A stretch of DNA of 13,820 nt from CAWACC01 sp964390695 (GTDB taxonomy: Bacteria; Chlamydiota; Chlamydiia; Chlamydiales; Parachlamydiaceae): contig CAYMKI010000081.1 in assembly GCA_964390695.1 (NCBI GenBank), positions 1 to 13,820 of the forward strand, written 5' to 3'. The number at the start of each line of letters is the position of its first letter. Positions within the stretch are counted from its first letter, which is position 1. Positions 7,425-13,797 of this stretch are shown here, in pieces. The notes under the pieces were generated by a model that worked only from the letters and a program-made list of their open reading frames with translations, had not been told where the DNA came from and searched no databases. Both the position numbers and the translations under genes were made by a program.

Positions 7425-9839
7425 ATGAACACCCTCAATCTTAACGATTATATTAATCAGGATTATCGCTACAATAATGATCAAATCAAACAGTCTTTGG
7501 ATGTAATTCTGGCGTTTGTTCAAGGAAAACCTTCACGCCACCCTTTAAAACAAGACTTAAGAATTCTGAAATATTCCATCAATTTGTTTGAAAGCCAGGG
7601 TTCAAAATTATCCAGAGTGTTTACCAAAGACATCTATGAAGAGCTTAAAAAGCACGTTCAAGATATATCGACCTGCAAGAATCAAAATGCCTTTCTGCAC
7701 GCCATAAAAAAAATCGTGCTGAAAGAGTCGTTTTCACTGTCAGAGATATCTTCAGATGATGAATCGGAATGGAATATTGTTGGTAAAACAACACAGGAGA
7801 GTAATCCGAATCCAGCCCAGAACTCGTCGCACAAGCCCTCAAGCATCCTATCTCGAAAACCTGCAAGAAAAGCTCTTGAAAAAATAGATGATCAGGAGTT
7901 AGGTCGTATAACTGCCAAAGTGGGAGATTTTATTGTAGTCTCTGATAGGGAATCTCCACCGGAAGACGAGGCTTCGGTCTTGGATATTGTCTACCAGTCC
8001 AAAGAAATGTTGATCGTCACCCAGTTTGGGCAGGCCATGTTCAATGACTATGTACCAGATCTATTCATATGCTTAAAAAAAAGCATATACGATTTGGTGG
8101 AAGATAAATATTTGCTGGAGCAAATTAGGCTGCTGCTGGAAACTCATGTAGCAGCAGGACAGGAGATGAAATATGCTTTAGGCTCAAACAACACTTTTCA
8201 GCTTAGCATGGCACATCTGTCCACTAGCAGCTCAGTCATAAATCCTTTCAAAGAAAGCCACGCCGATCTGCTGAATCTGACGTTGCTGATTCAGACCAAA
8301 TCATGTATTCAAGGCCTGCGAGAGATTATTCAAAATATTGTAAAAAATCCCCAATATCGCTCCCAATTTCCCGCTTTGCTATTTGCAGCCATACCGGCCC
8401 ACATGCGCAAGACAGTATTGGAGAAAATGGGGCCTGAGTTATTTCAGCTGGTGCAGTTTTTTATACGGTCCTACCTACCCGAAATATTTGACGCCAGTCT
8501 GGTTAAAATCCAAGAGCTGCTTCAAGAACCTAAACAAGCTGAAAAATTGGAGCATCATTTGTCAGCATTTTTAGGCAAGCAGCGCGGAAATATCGACGTC
8601 GATGTCGTGGAGCTTGTAGCGTATTTGATATTAAATCATATTTTGGAACCTGTCGAAGAGGGATTTAACGTTTTTGCCCGACTGTTGAAGGAAGAGGGGC
8701 TTAATCAAGCTTTTAAAAAACATCTAGAGGTTGTCATACAAAATCGCATGTATAGCACTCCCGGGCCGGTTAACTCGGAAACCAAGCGGATGTTATTGCA
8801 TATCTTGAAGAGCATACACAATTTTTTCAAGGCTGTTAATCATGCTAAGATGACTTGCGATTCGCTAAAGATGAACCCTTCTAATCCTGAAAAAACTTAT
8901 GCTGAAATGGTTTACCAAAATCTTGCAGGCTCTTTGCTAGATGCAGAAGTTTCCACGCATATCGATGCTCTAGACAAGAACATCCGATTCATACTGCAAG
9001 AAATTTGCTGGAAATACCTATATCCAGGCATCTCCAAAACAAGCAGAAATGCCTCTCTCTCAGAAAAAATGCTGGTGACCCTCCTTTCTGCATATGGTCA
9101 ACAGTTGGCTTGTAAGATCTGTTCTCCGCAATTTTTACAGATGTTGCTGGGTAAGCTTTTGAGTGATCCACTGCTAGTAGACAATCCCTTTGAAAGAGAG
9201 ATGCCACCGGATGATTTATTTCGCGGCGACGATGTGGCCTTCAGCTCTGAGGTAAATATTCAGTTAAAGGGGGTCATCCATCAGGTGATGCAATATTGCT
9301 CTAATACTATGCTTGTAAAAGCTTTGGGCGAAAAAATTGTTAAAATGATCCCAGAACTGGGAACGCTGGTTGAACTCAATCTGAATAAAATCGGCAATTC
9401 GGTCAGTCCAGTGCTTCCCTTGTTAATCGTGATGCAGTTTTTATACAAAGTAGAGGCGAAGAAAACTCCTCCCAGCGATAAAGGAAAGTTTTCCAAAGAA
9501 GTGCGCAGGCAAAAAAAAGCCTTTTATCAGGAGGTGTTTTTTGATGCTTTGAGTGAGCGGCGTTCTCCTGCCTTGACAGACTTCTTTAGAATGCCCGCAT
9601 CATCTTTTTCGGCTTCCAATTCTGTAGAGGAGAAGATTTTGGGAAAAAATAAAAAAGAGCTGGAAAATCTTTTTGCGGAGCTGATTCCCGCTCCTTTGCG
9701 TCTTTTAGGCGCTACGGATGCCGTTGTGGGGTGTACACAATCGCTCTATAAGATGTTTCGCGAAGAGCTGACCTTAAAATTACTATTGGTCTATGTTTTG
9801 AAAGGCGTGGAGGCTTCACTGGAGGCCTCCACTCATTAA
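7425..9839 (+). CDS. Large hypothetical protein, likely chlamydia-specific
   Basis: An 804-aa protein I do not recognise. It has no signal peptide and no obvious membrane helices at its start. Residues 1-105 are helical and basic; 106-160 form a low-complexity, Ser/Asp/Pro-rich linker beginning DDESEWNIV. Residues 165-180 (GDFIVVSD) resemble a short beta segment, and the rest is mostly amphipathic helix with many Leu-rich stretches and some hydrophobic stretches (for example PVLPLLIVMQFLY). The start ATG has only a weak AAG ribosome binding site, and the gene lies 18 bases after the previous one as the last member of the + strand cluster. The acidic W-x-x-V segment looks like a eukaryotic LC3-interacting motif, which is speculative. 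Length and intact frame make it a real gene. Confidence 0.85.
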   Translation: MNTLNLNDYINQDYRYNNDQIKQSLDVILAFVQGKPSRHPLKQDLRILKYSINLFESQGSKLSRVFTKDIYEELKKHVQDISTCKNQNAFLHAIKKIVLKESFSLSEISSDDESEWNIVGKTTQESNPNPAQNSSHKPSSILSRKPARKALEKIDDQELGRITAKVGDFIVVSDRESPPEDEASVLDIVYQSKEMLIVTQFGQAMFNDYVPDLFICLKKSIYDLVEDKYLLEQIRLLLETHVAAGQEMKYALGSNNTFQLSMAHLSTSSSVINPFKESHADLLNLTLLIQTKSCIQGLREIIQNIVKNPQYRSQFPALLFAAIPAHMRKTVLEKMGPELFQLVQFFIRSYLPEIFDASLVKIQELLQEPKQAEKLEHHLSAFLGKQRGNIDVDVVELVAYLILNHILEPVEEGFNVFARLLKEEGLNQAFKKHLEVVIQNRMYSTPGPVNSETKRMLLHILKSIHNFFKAVNHAKMTCDSLKMNPSNPEKTYAEMVYQNLAGSLLDAEVSTHIDALDKNIRFILQEICWKYLYPGISKTSRNASLSEKMLVTLLSAYGQQLACKICSPQFLQMLLGKLLSDPLLVDNPFEREMPPDDLFRGDDVAFSSEVNIQLKGVIHQVMQYCSNTMLVKALGEKIVKMIPELGTLVELNLNKIGNSVSPVLPLLIVMQFLYKVEAKKTPPSDKGKFSKEVRRQKKAFYQEVFFDALSERRSPALTDFFRMPASSFSASNSVEEKILGKNKKELENLFAELIPAPLRLLGATDAVVGCTQSLYKMFREELTLKLLLVYVLKGVEASLEASTH
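9807..9832. repeat. Hairpin at the end of the 804-aa gene
   Basis: GTGGAGGC (9807-9814) and GCCTCCAC (9825-9832) form a perfect 8-bp stem with a 10-base loop, lying inside the last codons of the gene and just before the convergent F-box gene. There is no following T run on either strand, so it is not a standard intrinsic terminator. The same bases also form an imperfect tandem duplication of about 13 bases (TGGAGGCTTCAC then TGGAGGCCTCCAC). Confidence 0.5.
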
Positions 9840-9853
9840 GTGACCTTCTGCAA

Positions 9854-10246
9854 TTAGCAGGCAAGGCCGTGGTCTCCATTGGGACCTTCAAAATCGTGAA
9901 ATTTATTTACAGTTATGCGGCAATATTTGGTCTTAGTATTTTTAATACTCTCAATAGTGTTTTTCTTTGCTTCTTCAATGAATGTAGCTGTGATTTTGTA
10001 ATTATCATACCAGTGATTTTTTGCTAGATCAGCTAGTTGGATCTTATTAAATATCTTTCCAAAGTCTGCCATGAAATGTGTTTCCCACAGGTTAAGATCT
10101 AAAGCAAAGGAATTCCAGAGATTGCATACTAAAGCGATTTTACCGGTTAATTCACTTGGGGAAAATTCCGCGATAATTTTTAAAAATACTTCTTGAGGAA
10201 TTTCTGTATTATTCATTACAACTAAATTGTTACTAATATTGTTCAT
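9854..10246 (-). CDS. Small F-box domain protein
   Basis: A 130-aa protein whose residues about 13-57 match the eukaryotic F-box: TEIPQEVFLKIIAEFSPSEL, then ALVCNLWNSFALD and LWETHF, with the usual P.E....I...L....L....VC..W pattern. F-box proteins bind Skp1 and recruit targets to SCF ubiquitin ligases. Bacterial versions are typically secreted effectors of amoeba symbionts. The C-terminal 70 residues are basic and helical, ending in an odd FEGPNGDHGLAC; no known substrate-binding repeat is present. Start ATG 10246 has AAAGGA 8 bases upstream; M11 is an alternative start. It converges on the preceding operon (14-base gap) and is more AT-rich than it. Domain call is fairly firm; secretion and target are inference. 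Confidence 0.85.
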   Translation of the reverse strand: MNNISNNLVVMNNTEIPQEVFLKIIAEFSPSELTGKIALVCNLWNSFALDLNLWETHFMADFGKIFNKIQLADLAKNHWYDNYKITATFIEEAKKNTIESIKNTKTKYCRITVNKFHDFEGPNGDHGLAC

Positions 10247-10306
10247 GTTATATCCTTTGTTTTTTTTGTTTACTTATTATGTTTTTAATCGCTTAATTGA
10301 TTTGCA

Positions 10307-10335
10307 ATTTTATTATTGTTTTTAATAGTTGTCAA
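10307..10335 (-). promoter_or_regulatory. Sigma70-type promoter of the F-box gene
   Basis: Read on the - strand: a perfect TTGACA (-35, 10330-10335), a 17-base spacer, and TAAAAT (-10, 10307-10312). The predicted start lies about 55 bases upstream of the ATG at 10246. The -35 box overlaps the edge of a dyad symmetric sequence. Confidence 0.75.
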
Positions 10336-10370
10336 TCAATTATGATTGTTAATATTAATTATGATTGTTA
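10333..10370. promoter_or_regulatory. Dyad and 14-base direct repeats upstream of the F-box promoter
   Basis: CAATCA-ATTA-TGATTG (10333-10348) is a perfect 6-bp dyad overlapping the -35 box. AATTATGATTGTTA occurs perfectly at 10338-10351 and again at 10357-10370, a 19-base offset (about two helical turns). The arrangement looks like a regulator site or an AT-rich activating element; no regulator is identifiable. Confidence 0.5.
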
Positions 10371-10493
10371 TCTATGTGGTTGTTGTTGTTTATAAACTGT
10401 AAAAATATATTGCTGTAAGTGAACTAATGAACAAATGATCCCAGTGAGATCACGTGACTATTTAGTAGGACCCTATAAATCTAAAGAAATTAA

Positions 10494-10520
10494 ACCACGG
10501 AGCCCAGTGAGAACAGTGAG
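10494..10520. repeat. Three tandem 9-base units of the CCACGGAG type
   Basis: ACCACGGAG, CCCAGTGAG and AACAGTGAG follow without gaps, sharing xxCA(C/G)(G/T)GAG. A matching CCCAGTGAGA also stands at 10440-10449. From memory, degenerate 9-base CCACGGAG tracts are scattered between genes in many unrelated bacteria; this one may be a worn copy. Confidence 0.5.
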
Positions 10521-10650
10521 GTGAATTGAGATGGAGAAATCGAACTCCAGGTGTATCCAGCACTTCTTGCTAAAGCATCTTTTTTCCAGGGGCCCGTTGA
10601 CATTTCGTGGCTGCCTTTCCCTCTAAAAAAGAGTATGCTTGTTAAGATAC

Positions 10651-10686
10651 AGGCTTGAAAAGCCCTAATTAAGGCTTTTCAAGCCT
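10651..10686. repeat. Perfect 14-bp inverted repeat (hairpin)
   Basis: AGGCTTGAAAAGCC (10651-10664) and GGCTTTTCAAGCCT (10673-10686) pair perfectly around an 8-base loop CTAATTAA. A run of eight T is at 10700-10707 but 13 bases beyond the stem, so an intrinsic terminator is doubtful. No + strand gene reads into it. Confidence 0.65.
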
Positions 10687-10821
10687 CTATAGTTTGTACT
10701 TTTTTTTGACAGCCCTCTCATCAGCCCAAGGGGCTGAAACGTAAAAGCCCAGGGCATCGCCCTGGGTATTGTATGGGTAAGGTATAGCACCCTGTAGGGG
10801 GGGCTACATCTATAGTTTGTA
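10686..10821. repeat. Triple-hairpin element flanked by 13-base direct repeats
   Basis: TCTATAGTTTGTA is repeated exactly at 10686-10698 and 10809-10821. Between them are three compact hairpins: CAGCCC/GGGCTG (10722-10736, loop of 3), CCCAGGGC/GCCCTGGG (10748-10766, loop of 3) and TAGC-A-CCC/GGG-G-GCTA (10785-10806). The - strand conceptual translation carries PRAMPWAFTFQPLG, a pattern I recall from spurious short proteins in several bacterial phyla. This supports a dispersed structured repeat rather than a gene. Confidence 0.6.
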
Positions 10822-10936
10822 AGGCTGCCCAAAAAAGCTACAATGCTTATCCAAAACTCGCGTGATTCAGCACTGTACAAAGTGTGTAACCGCACCTGGT
10901 GGGTGAATATCTTATGTTTTTTTAGGAGTGGTGAAT

Positions 10937-11026
10937 ATGCACAAAAATGGGGAAAGATACATCGGTGATTATGAGCATGAAATTATTGAGGGTAGCTCAA
11001 ATATAGTTATAGAGGCGTATATGTAA
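10937..11026 (+). CDS. 29-codon ORF with a MORN-like segment (small gene or remnant)
   Basis: ATG 10937 follows TAGGAG (10923-10928) at ideal distance, giving a 29-aa peptide with GERYIGDYEHEIIEG and the ending VIEAYM. The stretch NGERYIGDY...G resembles one MORN repeat (Y-x-G-x-(Y/W)-x-x-G), a motif that comes in tandem arrays in eukaryotic-like bacterial proteins. Only one degenerate unit is present, so this may be the head of a truncated MORN gene, a genuine small protein, or chance. It ends about 78 bases before the tRNA. Confidence 0.35.
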   Translation: MHKNGERYIGDYEHEIIEGSSNIVIEAYM

Positions 11027-11063
11027 AAAAGATGCGTTTTTTTGAAAAAAAGAGCAAAATTGC

Positions 11064-11092
11064 TTGCGCGAATATTTTCGGTTTAGTACAAT
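11064..11092 (+). promoter_or_regulatory. Promoter of tRNA-Asn
   Basis: TTGCGC (-35, 11064-11069), a 17-base spacer and TACAAT (-10, 11087-11092). The expected start lies about 5 bases ahead of the mature tRNA 5' end at 11105, as usual for single tRNA genes. Confidence 0.7.
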
Positions 11093-11104
11093 GTTGTTTC
11101 ATCT

Positions 11105-11176
11105 TCCGGAATAGCTCAGCGGTAGAGCAGTGGACTGTTAATCCATTGGTCGTAGGTTCGATCCCTACTTCCGGAG
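11105..11176 (+). tRNA. tRNA-Asn (anticodon GTT)
   Basis: A complete 72-nt cloverleaf. Acceptor stem TCCGGAA/TTCCGGA (7 bp), D arm GCTC-AGCGGTA-GAGC, anticodon arm GTGGA-CTGTTAA-TCCAT with anticodon GTT, a 5-base variable loop, T arm GTAGG-TTCGATC-CCTAC, discriminator G. CCA is not encoded. It has its own promoter and terminator, so it is a monocistronic unit. No second copy of its 3' end is visible in the window, so integration at this tRNA is not demonstrated. Confidence 0.97.
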
Positions 11177-11189
11177 ATTCTAACTCACA

Positions 11190-11230
11190 GGCACTTAAGG
11201 TCAATAGCCATAAGTGTCTTTTTTATTTTT
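11190..11230 (+). terminator. Rho-independent terminator of tRNA-Asn
   Basis: GGCACTTA (11190-11197) pairs with TAAGTGTC (11211-11218) with one G-T wobble and a 13-base loop, followed directly by six T, A and five T. Placed 14 bases after the tRNA. Confidence 0.85.
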
Positions 11231-11341
11231 CAGTCCTATTTATCCATTTTTTGTCACGCGTTTACGAACCTGTCCTTGGCATTAAGAAAGAATAATACTT
11301 TTTCAATGACTGGATTGCCGAATAAATACTCTAGCATAATC

Positions 11342-11386
11342 GACCACCTTTTTTAGTCGTATTACCAACTTATTTGGTAGATGGTC
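11342..11386. repeat. Nested inverted repeat between tRNA-Asn and the 696-aa gene
   Basis: TACCAA/TTGGTA (11363-11379, loop of 5) sits inside an outer GACCA/TGGTC pair (11342-11346 and 11382-11386). It lies downstream of the - strand gene ending at 11467 and might stop or protect its transcript, but no T run follows in that direction. The rest of 11231-11466 shows nothing else I can name. Confidence 0.35.
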
Positions 11387-11466
11387 AACAGAAAAAATGG
11401 TGCACTTTATACTTCTTAATTACTATTAATGTCCTTTACGGCGTAGCCTGCAGCTGGTAAAAAAAC

Positions 11467-13557
11467 TCATTGTCTTTTTGAGGAAATGAACTCGAATTTA
11501 GACTGCTCTAAGTTTGGGCGATCTTTAATAAACTTTTCAAAAGCATCCTGCTGTTCTTCTGTCAAGTTGATATGCGGCATTTGGTAATCTTGAAGCAAAA
11601 TTGGTGGTACTTTTACTATCAGATCAAAGTTACCGGTTTGTATGATATGTGTAATTAGATGATTTAAAAATGCAACTCTTGCCTTGGATTCATTTATCGG
11701 TTTTGCGCCATTTTCCCGAACAAACTCGAAAAATTGCACAATCTGCTCCTTAGTTGGTTTTAATAGACCGATTCGTTTGCTGCAAGTACGGATCTTCCCT
11801 GGTTGGATTTTTTCAATCAGATAAAGATTTTGTAAAGAATTAATTTTGAAAGCTTGCTCTATGGCAATATCAGACAGGAATTTAGATAAATCATGATCAG
11901 GATGCTGACTGCAATCGATCAAAACAGATTTTGGTAGATGTTCTGATGGGAAGCTCTTTAATAACGGATCACTAAGCATAATTGTCAATTCCACTACAGA
12001 GCGATCGTGAGCTGACATCTTATCATAAAGGTTCCTGACCTCATTTGTCATGCCTAGGAAGATCGAGTGAAATAGGATGCAGGCAAAAGCGGGTTTCTGA
12101 TCCAGGTTTGATAGTAAATCCGGTTGCACTTCAAACTTATCTATCCACTGTTGCACCTTATCCCGGCTTAGGGGATAATAATTGAGATCCGACAATTTGT
12201 CACTAAATGCCTTCATCTCTTTATCTGAAAAAGGAGGATTTGATTTCTCTGACTTCATCTTAAACTCTTCAGCAAGCTTAGCTTCTACTTTAACCAGAAC
12301 ATTTTGGAAGCTAATATCAAATTGTCTAAGAATAGACTGTATCGGTGGCGATGTGATCTTTTTTAAATCCGCAGCTCTAGATTGGAACTGTATAACACGT
12401 GTCGGCAAAAGTTTGTAAAGTTGATCATCGAGGTCTTTTAACGTTTCTAAATTAGATGTACATGATTTAATTTCTAATGTGGAATCTAAAAGTTCAAACA
12501 CTTGTTTGTATTCTTCTATTGTTTTTTTAAACACTATCTCTTCGGTTGCGTTCAATTGCAAGCGTCGTTGGTCCAGCTTTGCCATCCTGCGTTCTTGTTG
12601 TTTTGCCGTATGAATTACTATTTGTTTATCTAAATTTTCGTCTAAAGATAAAAACATGCCAAATTTTATTTTAAACTCCTTCCAATCTGTGACTACTTTA
12701 TTGATATCTTCATGGGGCGCTGAAACGCATTCCTTCTTCAACGCAGCCATTAAACTCTTGAAAAAGCAGGTATTTTTCGACTGCGGTAAAGAGAAACCTT
12801 CCTTTACTAATTCTTTATTTTCTTGACCTATACTAGATAGAAGCGTTGGAATATCAACATTGCAATCAAGATCTAATTTGATTTGATGCATTCTATTCCA
12901 AAAATCCGTTGTAAAAATAGGGCTATTTTTGTCTGCATTATAACTTTTGTAATGATTAAAGTTTGAGTCAAAGTAATCAATCGTCCAGCTCCCCTCGTCC
13001 TTTTTTTCTATTGAAAGACGAGTTTCATGAAGCAGATTTCCTGTCAGAAAAATTCGTTTGTCACCCACGTTCATTTGATTAACCTGTTTTAAGACTTCAG
13101 AACTGAGTTCACTAATTTCGGCCTGTGATGCTGAGATATTAGCCTCTACTTTATTACCTGTTAAGATCATATAAATAAGTTTTAAGTCCCTTGCACGAAT
13201 CAGATCAATTAAATATCCCTGGTCTTTTGAGTGCTCCAGGGCCGAAACAAATTTAGATATGTTGCCTTTTAAACTTTCAGATAACCCTGCGGACTCATTT
13301 GACTTCAAAAATTCAATTAAACTTTTAGCAAATTGCTCTGTAGTTAAAGAACCAGCAAACCATTCATACTTAGAGAGATACTCTTTATCTGCCTGGGTGT
13401 TAGCTTGATATCTATCAAGAAAGAATCCCAAGGCAAGCTTATTAATTTTTTTTGAAGGACCTATTAGAAGAAATTTTGACAAAATATCCACTTTTGTCTT
13501 TGGGCTCATCTGAAATCGTTGAGCGAATGAAGTAAATGCTGAAAAAACACCATGCAT
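11467..13557 (-). CDS. Large hypothetical protein with a candidate cysteine-protease/deubiquitinase-like core
   Basis: A 696-aa protein with no signal peptide or membrane helix and no family I can name outright. Residues 1-160 are helical. Residues 168-275 contain H177 (LLHETRLSIE), a following strand ending WTIDYFDSN (D194/D197), a helix (FTTDFWNRM) and LPQSKNTCFFKSLMAALKK with Q259 and C264. This His-Asp-Gln-Cys order, with H then YxDS about 20 residues later, is that of clan CE proteases (Ulp1, ChlaDub, YopJ families). The NTCFFKSL box also recalls USP and OTU Cys boxes. Residues 310-450 are charged and probably coiled coil; 450-696 are helical with no recognised repeat. ATG 13557 has GGAG 8-9 bases upstream, and ATG with promoter support fixes the start. 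The gene is real; the enzyme call is inference. Confidence 0.85.
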   Translation of the reverse strand: MHGVFSAFTSFAQRFQMSPKTKVDILSKFLLIGPSKKINKLALGFFLDRYQANTQADKEYLSKYEWFAGSLTTEQFAKSLIEFLKSNESAGLSESLKGNISKFVSALEHSKDQGYLIDLIRARDLKLIYMILTGNKVEANISASQAEISELSSEVLKQVNQMNVGDKRIFLTGNLLHETRLSIEKKDEGSWTIDYFDSNFNHYKSYNADKNSPIFTTDFWNRMHQIKLDLDCNVDIPTLLSSIGQENKELVKEGFSLPQSKNTCFFKSLMAALKKECVSAPHEDINKVVTDWKEFKIKFGMFLSLDENLDKQIVIHTAKQQERRMAKLDQRRLQLNATEEIVFKKTIEEYKQVFELLDSTLEIKSCTSNLETLKDLDDQLYKLLPTRVIQFQSRAADLKKITSPPIQSILRQFDISFQNVLVKVEAKLAEEFKMKSEKSNPPFSDKEMKAFSDKLSDLNYYPLSRDKVQQWIDKFEVQPDLLSNLDQKPAFACILFHSIFLGMTNEVRNLYDKMSAHDRSVVELTIMLSDPLLKSFPSEHLPKSVLIDCSQHPDHDLSKFLSDIAIEQAFKINSLQNLYLIEKIQPGKIRTCSKRIGLLKPTKEQIVQFFEFVRENGAKPINESKARVAFLNHLITHIIQTGNFDLIVKVPPILLQDYQMPHINLTEEQQDAFEKFIKDRPNLEQSKFEFISSKRQ

Positions 13558-13595
13558 TTGAAGCTCTCCAATTAAGATAAATCACTTTATTATTT

Positions 13596-13625
13596 ATTAT
13601 AAAACAAAGTAATTTATTTATTCAA
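13596..13625 (-). promoter_or_regulatory. Promoter of the 696-aa gene
   Basis: On the - strand: TTGAAT (-35, 13620-13625), an 18-base spacer, and a perfect TATAAT (-10, 13596-13601). Predicted leader about 30 bases with GGAG just before the ATG. The surroundings are extremely AT-rich, so chance matches are easier here. Confidence 0.55.
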
Positions 13626-13660
13626 TTTTGTATTAAAAACAAAAAAAATAAAAAAAATTA

Positions 13661-13744
13661 TTAACCGGCTAAATCATACTCAATAAAATCATGGAAGTTT
13701 AAACCCAACTTTAGATCGTCGAATAATTCACAAAAATAAGCCAT
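13661..13744 (-). CDS. 27-codon small ORF or 3' gene remnant at the right edge
   Basis: On the - strand ATG 13744 starts a 27-aa frame (MAYFCELFDDLKLG... ending IEYDLAG) stopping at TAA 13661-13663. The frame is open upstream to a stop near 13800 (peptide segments RGAPEHTEEYNKRNI), so it may be longer with no ATG, or the tail of a broken gene. There is no good ribosome binding site at the ATG; AGAGGA lies about 20 bases upstream. After the stop come two runs of eight T without a clear stem. I do not recognise the family; the acidic, aromatic-rich sequence looks coding. Confidence 0.35.
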   Translation of the reverse strand: MAYFCELFDDLKLGLNFHDFIEYDLAG

Positions 13745-13779
13745 AATGTTTCTTTTGTTATATTCCTCTGTGTGCTCTG

Positions 13780-13797
13780 GTGCGCCACGAAGCGCAC
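13780..13797. repeat. 6-bp inverted repeat near the right edge
   Basis: GTGCGC (13780-13785) and GCGCAC (13792-13797) enclose a 6-base loop CACGAA. The GC-rich hairpin stands out in AT-rich surroundings. It may be part of an element continuing beyond the window; its role is unknown. Confidence 0.4.

Larger units (their letters stand above)
10247..10936. other. About 690 bases without a convincing gene
   Basis: AT-rich at the left, then more balanced. It holds the F-box promoter and its repeats (10307-10370), a 9-base tandem repeat (10494-10520), a long hairpin (10651-10686) and a triple-hairpin element between 13-base direct repeats (10686-10821). The bases 10822-10920 show nothing I can name. 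A 31-codon ATG frame at 10531-10626 lacks a good ribosome binding site and a coding look. Confidence 0.6.

Noticed and set aside
10333..10370. CRISPR-like repeats
   Set aside because: Only two copies with a 5-base gap, no spacers and no cas genes; better explained as promoter boxes.
10597..10603. TTGACA as a -35 box reading rightwards
   Set aside because: No -10 hexamer at 16-18 bases and no gene downstream that would use it.
10531..10626. A 31-codon + strand ATG frame
   Set aside because: Weak ribosome binding site, no recognisable sequence, and it overlaps a region better described as decayed repeats.
10665..10895. A 76-codon - strand ORF with PRAMPWAF motif
   Set aside because: It covers the triple-hairpin repeat and both 13-base direct repeats, has no good ribosome binding site, and its motif is explained by the hairpins. 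Treated as a repeat, not a protein.
11032..11295. An 87-codon + strand ORF
   Set aside because: It runs straight through the tRNA-Asn promoter, tRNA and terminator.
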